From Rosellinia necatrix (Eukaryota; Ascomycota; Sordariomycetes; Xylariales; Xylariaceae): a stretch of DNA of 64,000 nucleotides. Under the pieces are notes generated by a model. The model was not told the DNA's origin. It worked only from the letters and a program-made list of their open reading frames with translations, and did not search any database. The stretch spans positions 1,798,001-1,862,000 of the forward strand of contig JAGYVD010000002.1 in NCBI GenBank assembly GCA_021209875.1, given 5' to 3'. Shown piece by piece: positions 1-12,936 of the stretch (position 1 is its first letter; every line of letters begins with the position of its first letter). The translations under genes were made by a program, and so were the position numbers.

Positions 1-404
1 GTTATGTTTCGCTCGGTGGGCTCAAGAACTCGGCATCACCTTCTCAACCTGTAGGTCCTCGTGGTAGATAAACTTGGATAAATGAGCACTCAAAGTGAGG
101 ACTGATGATATATTGAGACGCGAAGCCATAAGTAGGTAGTTACAAAATACCTGACTCAACTTTGAGAGTGCATGATGATTTAAGTGGCTGAACTAACAAA
201 AAAAAAAAAAAAAAGCACAAAATAGGTAAGTAGGTAGGTTGGTAAAGAGCTGCCTAATCCATCGACGTGGTTGAAAGCCCTCCATTCTTCGGAAGGAACC
301 AAAGACACACCTCTATATATGTGTATATCTATATATCTAGTTTTCCATGAGTATCAAGTTCTAATCGAAGTTACCACTGGGTTCTGCAACACGATCGCGA
401 CACA
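1..404. other. Upstream spacer of the monooxygenase gene
   Basis: AT-rich non-coding sequence with an A tract near 199-214 and short TATA-rich runs around 318-340. It probably holds the promoter of the gene that starts at 405. No gene seen. Confidence 0.5.
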
Positions 405-1946
405 ATGAAGATTGCAATCGTCGGCGCCGGTATCTCAGGTCTCTCCCAATATCTTTGGTTGCGAAAGGTTGGGCTACTAGATGACCACTCCGTAACTATA
501 TACGAAGCTCGAGGAGCCCAAGAGGGCCGATATGGCAAATCTACAGCTGCCGTGAACCTTGAAACACTCAACGCATCTGTCATCGGGGCCAGTATCGGAC
601 TCAGTAGGTAGTCTTTGGCCTCGAATCACGCTGTTTGGCCAGCCCTTCCCTTCTGTCTGCTTCTGCGGCGACCTCTAACGCCCGCATTATTGAGCAGGCC
701 CGACCGGATTGCATGTCCTTCAACGCCTAGACCAGGACTTGTACGATGAGATTCTGAGGACCGGGCACACAATTCGAACCTGGCGCATGTCAAACGCTCG
801 AGGGTGGGTCCTAGCGAACCCGTCAACAAGCGAAGAGGGTGTGCAGTCAATCATGATCGGTAGAGAGGCTTGCTGCCAGCTCCTCAAAAGCAAGGTCCCT
901 GACGAGGCTGTCGTGAGGCGTAAGATAGTTGATGTGAAGCTCGCCGAGGGCGCCAACAGGCCAGCCCTGGTCTTCCAAGATATGACAACGGAGGAGTTCG
1001 ATCTTGTGATTGGGTGCGATGGCATTTGGTCAGGTACTCGACGAGCTATGTTTGGTGCCCAAGGCCGTGATCAATACGAGTTTTCGCCTCAGTACGAGGG
1101 ACTCGTAGGCGTTGGGGGGTTCGTTCCAAGCTCCAAGATCGAAGGCACCCCAGGCGGCCAGATGAATGTAGTTTTCGGTGCAAACGGATTCTTTGGCTAT
1201 GGGTATACCTCAGGGGCTGGTGATTTGGCGACCTGGTGGTCAACGTATAGCCTGAACAAATGTCCCGATGATTGGCGAACGATAGATAAAGAGCACGTAA
1301 AAGAGGAACTCCAGGTCAGTGCGCTAGTATTCATCATGCCCCTTCCCACCTAGAGGTGAATTGGAAGCACGAGCGGCGGAATTGACAACTCCGCCCTCTA
1401 CCTCTTCATACGGAACATTGACGCAATCGCTGACCCGGGGGGTTTTTTTTTTTTAAACAGAAACGACACCTGGGATGGCAAAATCCGGCGATCCAGAATA
1501 TCGTCCGAGATGTCGAGGTAGATTCGCTATATCCGACGTTCATCACTCCCTTGCTGCCGACGTGGCAGAAGGGCGGTTGTGTGCTCGTGGGCGACGCAGC
1601 GCATGCTCTACAACCATCGTCAGCCCAAGGCGCCAGCATGGCACTAGAAGACTGTGAAGCTCTCGCCCTCCTCCTCCGTCATTATTGCCAGGAAACCCCA
1701 GAGACCGCGGCAGCCAACGCGACCAAGAAGTATTCCGATCTCCGCCGCCCTCGCTTAGACATGGTATTCAAGAAAGCTCAGCAGCTTGCTGGGATGAAGC
1801 AAGACATGGGTGTTGTCCAAGAGATGCTGATGTACCTCTTCATTTGGCTCTTCTCACGCCTGAAGGTCATGGAAGCGTATGAGCGCAAGTTGACTGCGTA
1901 CGATGTCCCGACAGAAGTGCGGAAGGCAATCGGCGAGGGTGCCTAA
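405..1946 (+). CDS. FAD-dependent monooxygenase (aromatic hydroxylase-like)
   Basis: Predicted exons are 405-603, 698-1314 and 1461-1946, giving 433 residues; both introns have GT-AG ends and the joins keep frame. The N-terminus has the dinucleotide-binding motif GAGISG at about residues 7-12. The first join restores the family motif GLSPTGL. A second signature, VIGCDGIWSGTRRA, lies mid-protein, and the FAD-ribityl motif GDAAHALQPSSAQGAS is in exon 3. Enzymes of this class (salicylate hydroxylase, zeaxanthin epoxidase and polyketide-tailoring hydroxylases) use NAD(P)H and oxygen to hydroxylate a substrate. Substrate cannot be read from the sequence. No biosynthetic core enzyme is adjacent, so there is no sign of a metabolite cluster here. 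The C-terminus has a hydrophobic helix near residues 398-410, which may be membrane-associated. Confidence 0.88.
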
Positions 1947-4159
1947 CCGAAATACTAGCCAGAAATACTACCTAGGTAGCCAGCATACAGAGTAGTCTAC
2001 CCAGGCAGTCAGTTAGTCTACGTAGCACGTATTGGGTGCCTCGGATCCCAACTCAAGCCAAGGTGTTTTCCCTATCTACCGAGTCATATAAATGGACCTC
2101 TTCGTACAGTACCCTCAACCTACCTTGCTCTAGCTATAATGACTTAAGCATCTTCCAGACTATATACCAGGCATGATGCATGCATGCTTCAAATCTGGGG
2201 TTTTTTGACACCCCGTTTAGAATCGCCCGCTAGGTGCTGCTGTGGATGAGATACAAGTGCACCCCATAGTGCATCAACACCCGTACCAGGGATCAACTAC
2301 CCACCTTGGGGACTCCCCAGTAGCAACGAAAGTAGTGTACTACGTACATAAATATCTACAATACATATCACAGTGGCCCACTATTATTGAGATAAGTTCG
2401 AGATAGTGTATCCACTCCCGATGCGCTACGTGTATCAAGTAGATAGGTATTTCCTACCTGCTCCTAACTCGCAATAGATCCTGCTCGATGGTATCGAGTA
2501 CTAGGGTATCTAGTGCACTGAGTGGGCCCAACATAAAATAGAGTTGTTTATTAAATGATTTACGCTAAAACATGGTTCGGTGAGAGTTGTGGAAGATGGG
2601 TGTTGAGTGTTTACATACCAGGTAAATGCCCGTGTAAGCAGGTAGTGTTATCTCATTGTTATTGTCCAGTTTTTCCTCTGTTCAGCTGGGTACCTAAGGC
2701 TACGTTCATTTGCCAAGGAGCAGGTATCTATCTACCAAGTTACGTAGTAGTTACAAACAAGGCACTTTGACAATGCATGCCCACATGAGGATACTGTAGT
2801 TATTGTAGTACAACACCTGCCTAGGTACTTACCTAGGTGCATGCATGGCTACCTAGGTAGTTGTTACACATAATGTCAGCCAACAAGATCACCGTCCTAG
2901 CCACCTAAATCTTAACGTTCATGCTTCCCACCACAGTACCTACAAATGCCTAGGTAACCATTGTCAGACCAAGTATCTACAAGACTAAGCTAGTAGGGGG
3001 AGATGTCTATACCGATTCCCCATGTTCGTTAGCCAAGTAGCACAGCGGGGCAAGAAAACTCTCACCGTTGTCTCATTGGATTCCCAGTATCTGCCACGGT
3101 TGGGTACAGGCTTCACAAGCTTGCATGCGGCATGCGCCATGCTGTATGGGTACTGAGCTGTATGCATGTGGTACGGTATGCTGGAGCACAACGCTGTAGT
3201 GAGAACCATAATCAAAGATTCACTGCATAAGAAACGCCCCGCCACATCGTTTCAGCATAGCGATTTCGCACGAGAAGCGGGATGGGTATGCACATACACG
3301 GCAAGGTTGGGGAGCCAGGAGGCACGGAGCGAGCAATAACATGGCTGCCAAGGGCCTGTACATTACAGAGGGGATCCCTGAGCAAGAGGTCACGGCCACA
3401 GTGAATGCGCTGCCATGGAGGGGCAGAAAAGTGGCCCATGCACAAAATGGTTGACAGGGTAACAGGTAACGAGCGTACCTGGCTACAGCGGCTATCAATA
3501 GCGCCGGGAGCTTGAGAAAGTTTGGTGGGGCTGGGCTCTTAGCGCCCCTGCTCTGTTTACATCTCAGTCCAGCCCAAATAGAGGAGGCTGCATCGGTCTA
3601 TGTTGACCACAGCACATTCCTCTCTTCGACTGTCTCTTCTTACTAGCTACAACCCACAACACTCCCAGCAAAAACCCAAGAGAAAAAAAAAAAGAGACAC
3701 CACCACAACTACGACCAGACCCAGATCCAGATCCAGATCCAGATCCAGATCCAGGGCCATCTCGGTGCTGGTGCTGTTGCCGTGAAGTGCAAGAACGCTC
3801 GTTGTGATACCACCTACCCAGCACCCGGCGCACGCTGCAGGCTCTCCTGTCTCCTGGGACCACAGCCGTCACTTGATTGCTGCCCGCTTGTCCGTCATAC
3901 CTCATATTGCACATTACACATTACACCAAACACCAACACGAACACCGCACAGCACACAGCACAGCGCACACCCACCATAGCACCCACCACAGCACGCACG
4001 CCCACCACCGCTTGCCCACATCTGCCCGCGCAAACAGGTCGCATCCGCCGCTGCGGGTAGCACCCCTCCCCTCTTTACCCTTGCGTGCATCTCCTCAAAA
4101 GGACATGAACTGGCAAATAAATCCCTGAGGAGCGGAATCAGGCAAGCCTATCTTTAAGT
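1947..4159. other. Gene-poor AT-rich spacer with TACCTAGGTA palindromes
   Basis: No convincing gene in about 2.2 kb. Short ORFs on both strands lack family resemblance or splice-consistent extensions. Several copies of the palindrome core CCTAGGTA occur (about 1970, 2818, 2832, 2851, 2949). The last 400 bases are a C/A-rich tract typical of the 5' leader of a long fungal gene (BUD4). Confidence 0.55.
3721..3754. repeat. Hexanucleotide microsatellite (CCAGAT)n
   Basis: Five perfect CCAGAT units followed by a partial unit, in the presumed BUD4 upstream leader. Confidence 0.9.
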
Positions 4160-7100
4160 ATGGCTTCAGAGCAGCCAGTAAGCACACCACTGTCTTACTC
4201 TCCTCCGCGTCGCCGGAATGCGCGCCACATGCCAAACACACGCTAAAACCATTGCCTCCAGGTTACAGAGCCACTGCGCATCTCCAAGACCACGCCAAAC
4301 CAGTCACCAACCAAGAACGGGCTGAGCCGTCCACTGTCTGAGATCTCCGCAACAGAGAAGCGACGCAATTCCCCGAGCTGGTCCTCGCCGCCCAAGGTAT
4401 GTACCGCCGCCTCGGGAGCCGCGCGGCTGCTTAGTTCACTGCTTGGTTCACTGCTTAGTTCACGTTGGACTTACCCAAACATGCTGACCGGTGGTGTTCG
4501 TAGAAGATGACGCTGAGCACCGATTCGTCGCCATTCCAGTCGTCCCCCCTGGAAGCCGCCACCACATCCCCGCGAGTTTTTTGGCAGAGCAGAAGCGCCA
4601 ACAGGCCGGGGGACAACAACCTCTATGGCGGCCGGTTAGGCTCCCCGTCTCCCACGAAGCGCTCCTCTATTGAGCGCCTCGAGAAGGCCTCGCGTGTGAA
4701 GAACAGTACCATGTTCGCGCGAGAACAGAAGCAGGAATACGACCCTACTAGAATCACTACTTTTGAACGACCTCTGGCTAAGGTTCAGGGGAATGCTTTT
4801 GCTGGGACTGGCCACGCTGGACTGCGTTCGGCCCACGCCCGCAGCGAGAGCCAGACAAGCAGCATACCTTCTACGCCTCAGTATAGCCCGACCAAATCCA
4901 TCATAAGTCCAACGGGGCTTCAAAACCGGCCTCCTACCCCCAGCAAAGATCAACCGTCCCCTACCAAGTCCTCGCTTTCGGCCTCTCGTTTCAAGAACAG
5001 TTACGACTCGCAAAGTGATGATGTCTTCTCCGACCACTCCACGGATGAGACTATTCTGGGTGAGGGGAGGTATCTACATCGACATGCGAAGTCGGTGACA
5101 TTCGACGCTGCACCACCCCAAATTAACGAGTACGAGATGGCGACTCCGGACCTCTCATCGGTGGGCACCAACTCCAGGGAAGGCAGCTATGAATCTGAGG
5201 ATGACGATGACATATATGGGCCGTATCCCGGTGAAGATGGAGAGCTGCCAGATGACAGCTTCGATGCTACGTTGGAAGATACGGATAAGACCCCGGTCGT
5301 TGGTCCCGAGGATTGGCGTCGTGATCCCGACTCGCGTTTCGATAGCAGTCCAATGCCCGAGGGAACCCTAGCCCCGCCAGCATTGGTTCGCCCACAACAC
5401 CGCCGCAACAATTCCTCTACGTCCAGTGGTGAACATCGGCCCCTACCCCCCATCCCTGGCATGGGTGACGCCCCGGCTAGCTCTCCATCCTCGACCGGAC
5501 GCTCCCCTGCAACCGAGCGCGGGTTAGGCTCCCCACGGAGTCTGCCATCTCCACCACCAGGTTCTAGTACACTGGCTGAAATCCATAATATCGGTAATTC
5601 TAATATGTCGTTGGAGGAGCGCCTAAAGCTCATGATGCTGTCTGACGAGACCAGCCCTAAACCAGCGGATAATACTGCCAAGACGTTTGCGGAACAGCAG
5701 CGGGAACGGCGCATGCGGAGGGCCGGTGCCCGCGATAGAATCGCGAGCATAACCCCCGAGCACGAAGCACCCCAGTCAGGGTTAGAGGAAGAAGCTGATG
5801 AAGTAGAGGACACACTCGGCGATATATCTGCCTTGGATATGGACTATGAGCTCCCAAGCATCTCGCGCCAGTCCATCTTGAGGCGTGTTAATGGTAACAA
5901 AGAAATAAATCGCCAATCCGACTCCAACCACAATTCACAAGGCCCAGGTCCTGGCTCTGCGCACAGTATTCCGTACGATCCTGACGTCCCCATAGCTAGT
6001 ATCGAGGACTCAATAGTATTGGAAGACGAATTTTCTGACCTGGATGAAGATAGCATCATAAAACACGAGGATCTTGAAGAAGATGAGAAGGTGGATCTCT
6101 ACGATCAACCTGAGCAACCCACCAATGATGGCGCATATTCAGACCTGAGCGAAGCGGAGGATGAAGACGAAGAAAGTCATTATTCTGAAGAGTCGCCCAA
6201 CCCGGAATCCACCCAAAAGGAGGAGGAGACTACAACCACACCCCGGGCAGTTACTCCAGTACAAGAAGACGAAATTACAAATTTCAGCGCCACCATACCA
6301 CAAGTCAACAGCCCCACTAGGACCTCGGATTTCTCGCGCAGTCTTCAATCTTATATGCTGCCGAAGCCGAGGGAGTCTGATGCAGCATCACATCTCGAGA
6401 ACAAAGAGGAACCCGAGAAAAAGCTTAAAAAACTTGAGGATAAGAGAGAGCCCCGAACACCCTTGCACTTAATTTCTAAACCGGAATACGATGGGTCAGG
6501 GTGGGGTGATCCGGAAGATGAGGACGAAGAGCCAGGCACACCTGAATCAGTCATTCATCATCCCATCTCTGATGATGAGTCCGAGTTTGAAGAAGAGGAA
6601 GTGGAAGGAGAAGAAGGGGAAGAAGAAGAAGTGGAGGAGTTGGAGGAGGAGGAAGAGGAGGAAGAGCGGCAGTTAATTGAATCCCCAGCCGTTCCTGAAC
6701 GGATCGCAACTATCAAGGCATCTAGTTCCAAGCTCAAAACGCGTCCTTCTGCGACTCCTTCCGACATCGAGGCGATGCGTGAAGCCCGCAGGCAAGTCAG
6801 CCGAGAAGTTGCACCTATTGTGCCACCGATCCCAGACCACCACCGCAATCATTTATCCCGTGAATTCGACGCGGGCCCGAGCAATGCCACTGGCAATGAC
6901 TTCCTCGAGCGCCATCCAAGCTTTAAAACCAAGAGCTTAACACTGGATCTAGACTTGGGCCTGAGTTTAGATCACGACTTTGATCGGGTTATTGAGGCTC
7001 AAAAGGTTAATTTCCAACAACTAACTCCCCTCGCCGTTGGGCTCCCAGCTGCAAGCACCAGCTGTACCGGACAAGCGTCCGACGCGGACCCAACAAACAG

Positions 7101-8831
7101 TGCTGTGCACCCCGCCACAGGCTCAGCTTCCCTTCAACCAGTCCCATGTGCTAACATGACCCCCCGGAGACAGCGCGGCTACCTTATGCGACAAAATACA
7201 AAACTTGTCACAGCTAGCGATAAGGATAACGAAGACTTCCGAACAGGCACCCGCTCTGCTGGCAATTCCCCCGTCAAGCAGCAACGCCCACAATCCTGGA
7301 CCGTTGAACCCTGGAATGGTAAGCAGAAACGCAGTCTCCGAAAACGCCACGGCCCTAGTCTCAGCGGCCCGGTACCACCACTACCCGGCCAGGAAACCAA
7401 TGCGACCACGATGAATTCGGTCCCGGAGGAAGAGGCCCCCGAGCTAGCCACCGATGAGTGCGGCGAGAGAGGGCGACTGTTCGTTAAAGTCATGGGTGTC
7501 AAAGACCTTGATCTGCCTCTCCCTAGAAGTATGTCTTACAACTAGCATCAGCTGCGTCTTGAAGTACTAATCCCCGCGCAGATGAGAGAACCTGGTTCAG
7601 CCTCACCCTCGACAACGGTGTACACTGCGTTACGACAGCCTGGCTCGAATTGGCTCGCAATGCGCCCATCGGCCAAGAGTTTGAACTCGTCGTGCCTAAC
7701 GACCTGGAGTTCCAACTCACTCTCAATGTGAAGCTAGAGAAACCGAAGACACCCAAGCAGGCACCTGCCTCCCCAACTAAGGCACCGAAGCCCAAGACGT
7801 CGGCCTTCTCTCGCGTTTTCGCTAGTCCCAAAAAACGTAAGGAGATGGAAGCTCGTCAACGCGCGGAGGAAGAGGCCTACGCTCAAGCCCAGTGGGAGGC
7901 CGCTAGCAAGATCAGTGTCGCCCCGACAGCGTGGGATCTATTGTCCCCCCTCGCCGCAGAAGATGGTAGCTTCGCACGGTCATATGTTTGTCTTAAGGAG
8001 CACGAGTCGCGATGCTATGGTCGGCCCTACATGGTAGAGATTGCTGCTTTTAATGAGTGGGCAACCGAGGAGGCTGGATTTGCCAGCAGCGTCAAGAGCA
8101 AGCGATCCGGCATTCCGACAAACGGGGTCGTTCGTCGTGCTCCGTACAAGGTTGGCAAGCTCGAGGTCCAGCTCTTGTTTGTACCGCGCCCCAAGGGTAG
8201 CACCGACGACGATATGCCCAAGAGCATGAACTCGTGCATTCGGGAGCTCAAGGCCTCGGAGGAAAGGCTCAGCCGCAATTGGGAAGGCCATCTGAGCCAA
8301 CAGGGCGGAGACTGCCCCGTGAGTACCACCCACACCACAACGTGCAAATATTTAAGCTAACCGACTTTCTAGTATTGGCGTCGTCGCTATTTCAAGCTCG
8401 TGGGCACCAAGCTTACTGCATACCATGAGACAACACGCCAACCGCGTGCCACTATTAACCTATCGAATGCCAAACGTCTCATCGATGATCGCCGGCAGTT
8501 GACAAACCCTGAGACAACAGGCCGCAACGGCAAGCGCCGCCGTTCCGCATTTGCCGAGGAGGAGGAAGGCTATATGTTTGTTGAGGAAGGCTTCCGCATC
8601 CGGTTTAACAACGGTGAAGTTATTGACTTCTACGCCGATACACCCGAGGATAAAGATGGCTGGATGAAGGTTCTCGGGGATGTCATTGGTCGCGAAGGCG
8701 ACTATGACGACGGGACCGGTGCCAACGTGCGCCGCAAGTGGTGTGAACTAATCCTTAAGCGGGAGGACTCACTACGCAAGCGCGCGGAAGGCAGACGCAT
8801 CCACTCACGAACCAAAAGCATGATTGTTTAA
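4160..8831 (+). CDS. BUD4: Bud-site selection / septation protein BUD4 (anillin-like)
   Basis: Predicted exons are 4160-4177, 4271-4396, 4504-7528, 7582-8318 and 8373-8831, total 1454 residues. The N-terminus reads MASEQP-PLRISK, like known BUD4 proteins. The 3' side of intron 1 is the least certain: AG at 4269-4270 is needed for frame rather than the CAG two bases earlier. The large exon is disordered, proline/serine-rich and acidic, with a Glu-rich run around 6590-6670. The last two exons carry the anillin-homology region (ERTWFSLTLDNG) and a C-terminal PH domain starting at YWRRRYFKLVGTKL. Known role of the family: GTP-regulated landmark that organises septins and the contractile ring at the septum and bud neck, binding membrane through the PH domain. 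It is convergent with POB3. Confidence 0.92.
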
Positions 8832-9941
8832 GGCTGCGCCTTACTTCGCTTCTTGTCCATGATTGATGATCATGATTCTTTTTTTTTTGCTCGAACAGCA
8901 CGTAGTACGAGGACATGGAACGCCACGCCACGGATGCCATTCTACGCAACAGTGACGTCTAACTAGTCGTCTTTGACTGTCCGTCTTTTGTGTCAATAAG
9001 TTTTTTCCCTTTTTTCTTGCCATTGGGGTTCGCTATAAAGAGCTCATTTACAAAAGATTACGCTCTGTCGGCCGACTAGAAGGGGCTAGTTTTCGCTTCC
9101 CCTACGCGGCCGTCTACGATGCATCTGTATGAAATTGGGTATGAGAGAGACCAAGAGAATGAGAGAACGAGAGCGCGGGAGGAGTAAGAGATGAGAGACT
9201 AACTAGTCTGGTGGGGGTTTTGCATGCTCGCATGCTCGCATGACGGATGGATGCTTCAGTCCAGCTTGTCACATACTAAATTTTCTTGTTTTTCTCTGTA
9301 CTCAATTGTAGGATTTATTAAATTCCAACAAACCGAACTAAATGTTATCTGCCGCATTTTTCTCGCCGTGACTAGATATAAACGTTTCCATGCATCGTGT
9401 CATGATTGAACGCCGACATTTACATTTCCCGATCGGCGCGAACGACACGTGCATACGATTTTTCTGTAACTCCCGCTTTGGGTGTCAGCCACCTTGAAGG
9501 CTGGGGATCAAACGAAGGGTTTCGATTCATGTTTATCTAGAAAACTCCGTTCATCTCGAACGGGTCGGTCGTTGCGATTCGTAAAGCAACGCAAGCCAGC
9601 ACAATCTCGTGTTTCGCCGCTTTCGTATCTCGGCTTTTCTCCATCTTAGGATGAGCGCCAGAATGTGCCTCGTCATATCGTTCTACACATCATACAGACA
9701 ATTCACGGAAAGCTACCTAAAAAGGGGGGGGAAGGGGCAGCAAAGGGGCAAAAAGGGCAAAAGCAATGAAGACTTTAGAGCCAGGCTAACCTACACTCCC
9801 CAACGCCAAATTTTACCGCCTATGATAGCAAGACAAGAAAGAAATACAAGGGTCGCCTGGGGCTCGTGAATATCAACATTCCATGTCCGCCGAAAGCCCC
9901 GAAATAGACAATACCGGCTCTTTACCACCGTATTGTGCGAC
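8832..9941. other. Convergent intergenic region between BUD4 and POB3
   Basis: Holds the two 3' untranslated regions. Contains T-rich runs (8879-8888, 9000-9016), GA-rich repeats near 9140-9200 and a G-rich run at 9722-9736. No gene seen. Confidence 0.6.
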
Positions 9942-11782
9942 TCATTTCGTCTTTTGCTTCTTTGGCTTAGGCTTTTCCTCCTCCTCTTCCTCTTCCTCGT
10001 CATCATCAGCCATTTCTTGGTCCTCAGCATCGACGCCGCTCTCGTCACTTCCGGAGCCGTCGGACTCGTGTGCTGAATCGTACTCCTCCGCCACGTCACT
10101 CTCGCTCTCGGCCCTGAAGTCCTCGTCAACAGATTCCTCGTCCTCGTCCGCGGATCCGCGGTCAGCTCCGGCGCCAACGACCTCCTCTTCAGAGTCGTCC
10201 ATGGCTTCTTCACGAAGCGCCGCCGCCAGCAAGTTAGCCTCTTCATCCACCTCGTTCTTAACGCGCAGACCTTTAAGCTTGAAGAAATCTTCCAACGCCT
10301 TCAGGTCCTCCCTATTGATGTTGCTGAATTGATGGGACGGCCCGCTCTTCATCCCTACTTGGATATCAAAGGTAGATAGTGCCGAAACAGCGCCACTAAC
10401 ACGCGAGAATGTGATGGAGGCTGTTTGGTCGTATGATATATATGTGGCCGGTTTCGGGACGAACATGAACGCCTTTTCTAAGCAGTACAAGAATCCTTCC
10501 GCCGCTTTAATAGAGCACTTGATGCCGTACTGCTGTCGGTGTGTCATGAAATCCTTAGCCGGAGATGTGATCTTCTTGTTGGCGAGACCCTTGAAGATAT
10601 ATGTGATTACTTGGTGAAGGGGTTGTTCATAGTGGGCATCAAGCTTTCCGTTGTACTTCTTGGTCAGCTCGTCGTCGGTAAGGTTCAGGTCAATTGTAAC
10701 CTCCTCGTCTTTCTTCGCCTGCATAACAACGAACGGGTATCTAGTTTGACCTTGGCGGAGAGGTGGATCCAACCCGATGCAAAGCATGAAGTGTAGTTCA
10801 TCGGGCTTGGGCAGGACCATAAACTTCTTGATAGCATCGTACTGAATCTTGTAATCGTACGTTTTGCCGCGAAGGCGGAAAGACGCTTCGTACATATCAA
10901 TATCAAATCGGCCACTAGGAATGACGTTAGCCAAAGGGCTGTGAGTGTGGGACTGCGGAGGTGGACATACCGTGGCGTCAAATGAAGAACTTCCAGGAAC
11001 GTGGCAATAGCGTCACCAGCAGTCTCGCCAATTTCAGCCTTGTCCATCAATGTCTCGTAGAACAAGGTGGCCGCATTCTTCTCTTCCTGCTCTGCATCAC
11101 TCCCCGCCTCTTCCCCTTCGGTTTCTTTGCGGGTGGTGGTGCCAGGTATGTAGAATCGCATCTCGACCAATTGATCCTTTCCGGCGCCCGACTTCTTTCC
11201 CCGTCCCCTCGCGCCGCCCAGGTGACCATTGGTGCCCGTATCATCTTCATTGGAGGGGGTAAACTCGACAGAGACCTCGTTGCGGCCCGCTAGGTTGGTG
11301 TTTGATATCTCGGTGTAGGGGATTTCGAAGGATGGCTTGTTCTGAACATTGAAGACAAGCTCGGCCTTGCTGAACTCGGTCTTGCCCCAGTTCCAGCCTC
11401 TCAGGGCATGCTCTTTAGACTCGAGATTGATGCTGTACCACAGCTTAAAGAGCTTGCTCAGGCGGTCGAGATCCTCTTGGAGGAAGCCGTCGAGGAGGAT
11501 GAGTTCGGAGGATCGTTTTAGGATCTTCACTTCGAAGCCTTTGGCGGCGCGACTCCATTGCGCCGAGGCGATGTCGCCGCGATCGAGCGTGAACGTGTTG
11601 CCGCCGGACGCAGGCTTCCACCCCAGGCCATTCTCGGCAAATCTGCACTTTCCAGACTCCTTGGACAAGTCGAGGTAGATGTTGTCGAATTGCTCTCTGT
11701 CGCAAGTTCACGGTCAGTGGCTTCTGCGTCGGACTTATACAGCTCACGTCCGGGGGGTGCTCAATACTCACATAGTCGCCAT
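9942..11782 (-). CDS. POB3: FACT complex subunit POB3 (SSRP1-like)
   Basis: Exons read from the minus strand: 11772-11782 (11 nt, MAT plus two bases), 10971-11696 and 9942-10914, giving 569 residues. The protein starts MATIEQFDNIYLDLSKESG and has the Pob3/SSRP1 N-terminal and POB3-specific regions. A middle double-PH (Rtt106-like) part begins at GRFDIDMYEASFRLRG; this second join restores the conserved TPRGRFDID. The protein ends in a long acidic tail followed by a basic KPKPKKQKTK. There is no HMG box, as usual for fungi, where Nhp6 supplies it. FACT, together with SPT16, loosens and reassembles nucleosomes during transcription and replication in the nucleus. Confidence 0.95.
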
Positions 11783-12936
11783 GTTGGACTCTCTTGTTGT
11801 TCGACGCTTCCTGTGGTGATAGCAGACTGCCCGGGAGGATGGGTGGAAGGAAGGCTGGAGAAAGAAAGTTGGCAGGCTGGAGGCTTAGATGCTAGATTGC
11901 CGGTCCCTAGTCAATAGGTACAGTGCCTCTTCCACTAGATAGATAGGTCGATAAGGTTTGGTGCCTAGTGAATAGAAGAAGAGAAGTTCCCAAACGGGTA
12001 AGGCGGCAGGCTTCAGTCGCGTCTGGATACGCGTACGTAAGGCAGGTCCCTCCCGTCCATAATGTAGGTTAAGTACCTTTGCGCATTAATTGATTTGACG
12101 CCCAGATGTAACCGTATGGGGCTATGCAGTCGATGCACGTGACTCCCCTACTTGACTGGAAGAGTGAACATGGAAGCACCGTAGTAGACAACCACTCGAC
12201 ACTGTAGGTCGTACCTCCCCTTAGGCACAAAGTCACAACTGCCAGGCACTACTCAGATAGGTTTTACCTTTACATATACATCACTAGTGCTAAGCAATAG
12301 TCATCTACTCAGTGATATTGTAAATTTGCCGTAACAAATGATTCTTAAGGGTAGTTTAGCGTTGCCAAGTGTTTGTATCAGGAGAAGGTAGACTACTCAA
12401 TTTTGGTGGTTGTGGTGATAAAGGTTTAAATAAAAAAAAAAAAAAAAAAAAAAAGGAAACAGGGACAAAAACAAGAACAACAACGCTGGTAAAGGACGAA
12501 TAAAAGTGAGGCAAGGCAGCGAAGTTGGAATGAACTTTAAGAAATAGGTAGCAATCGATCCAACCTAGAAATGTTTCATCAACAATCAACTACATGCAAA
12601 CAAGCCATTCTCCACCCCCTCGCCCCTCATCCCAACCAGAGAACAATATCATGCCCATAATCATGGCGTTGTGATTAAATGATGCTAAAGCTTAACGTTG
12701 GAAATTTCCGCGATATATTATTAAACGGGAGATCGCCTAGGGTGGGGCATCGCTGCGCCACATCCATCTGAGTCTTGCCGATATGGCTGAAACGTCCAGC
12801 ATCGCAGCATTTTACAAGTTGTTTCTCTATCAACGGCCAATCCGCGTGTTTCAGGCGCACCTCATGTCAACATGATCATTAGTAGGCCTTGGGAGACCTG
12901 CTTTTTGTACTCGCAAGAAAAAAAAAAATAACAAAA
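11783..12936. other. Divergent intergenic region between POB3 and the HET gene
   Basis: Contains presumed promoters of both divergent genes, an A tract of about 24 at 12430-12454 and a second A run at 12917-12928. No supported gene. Confidence 0.55.
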
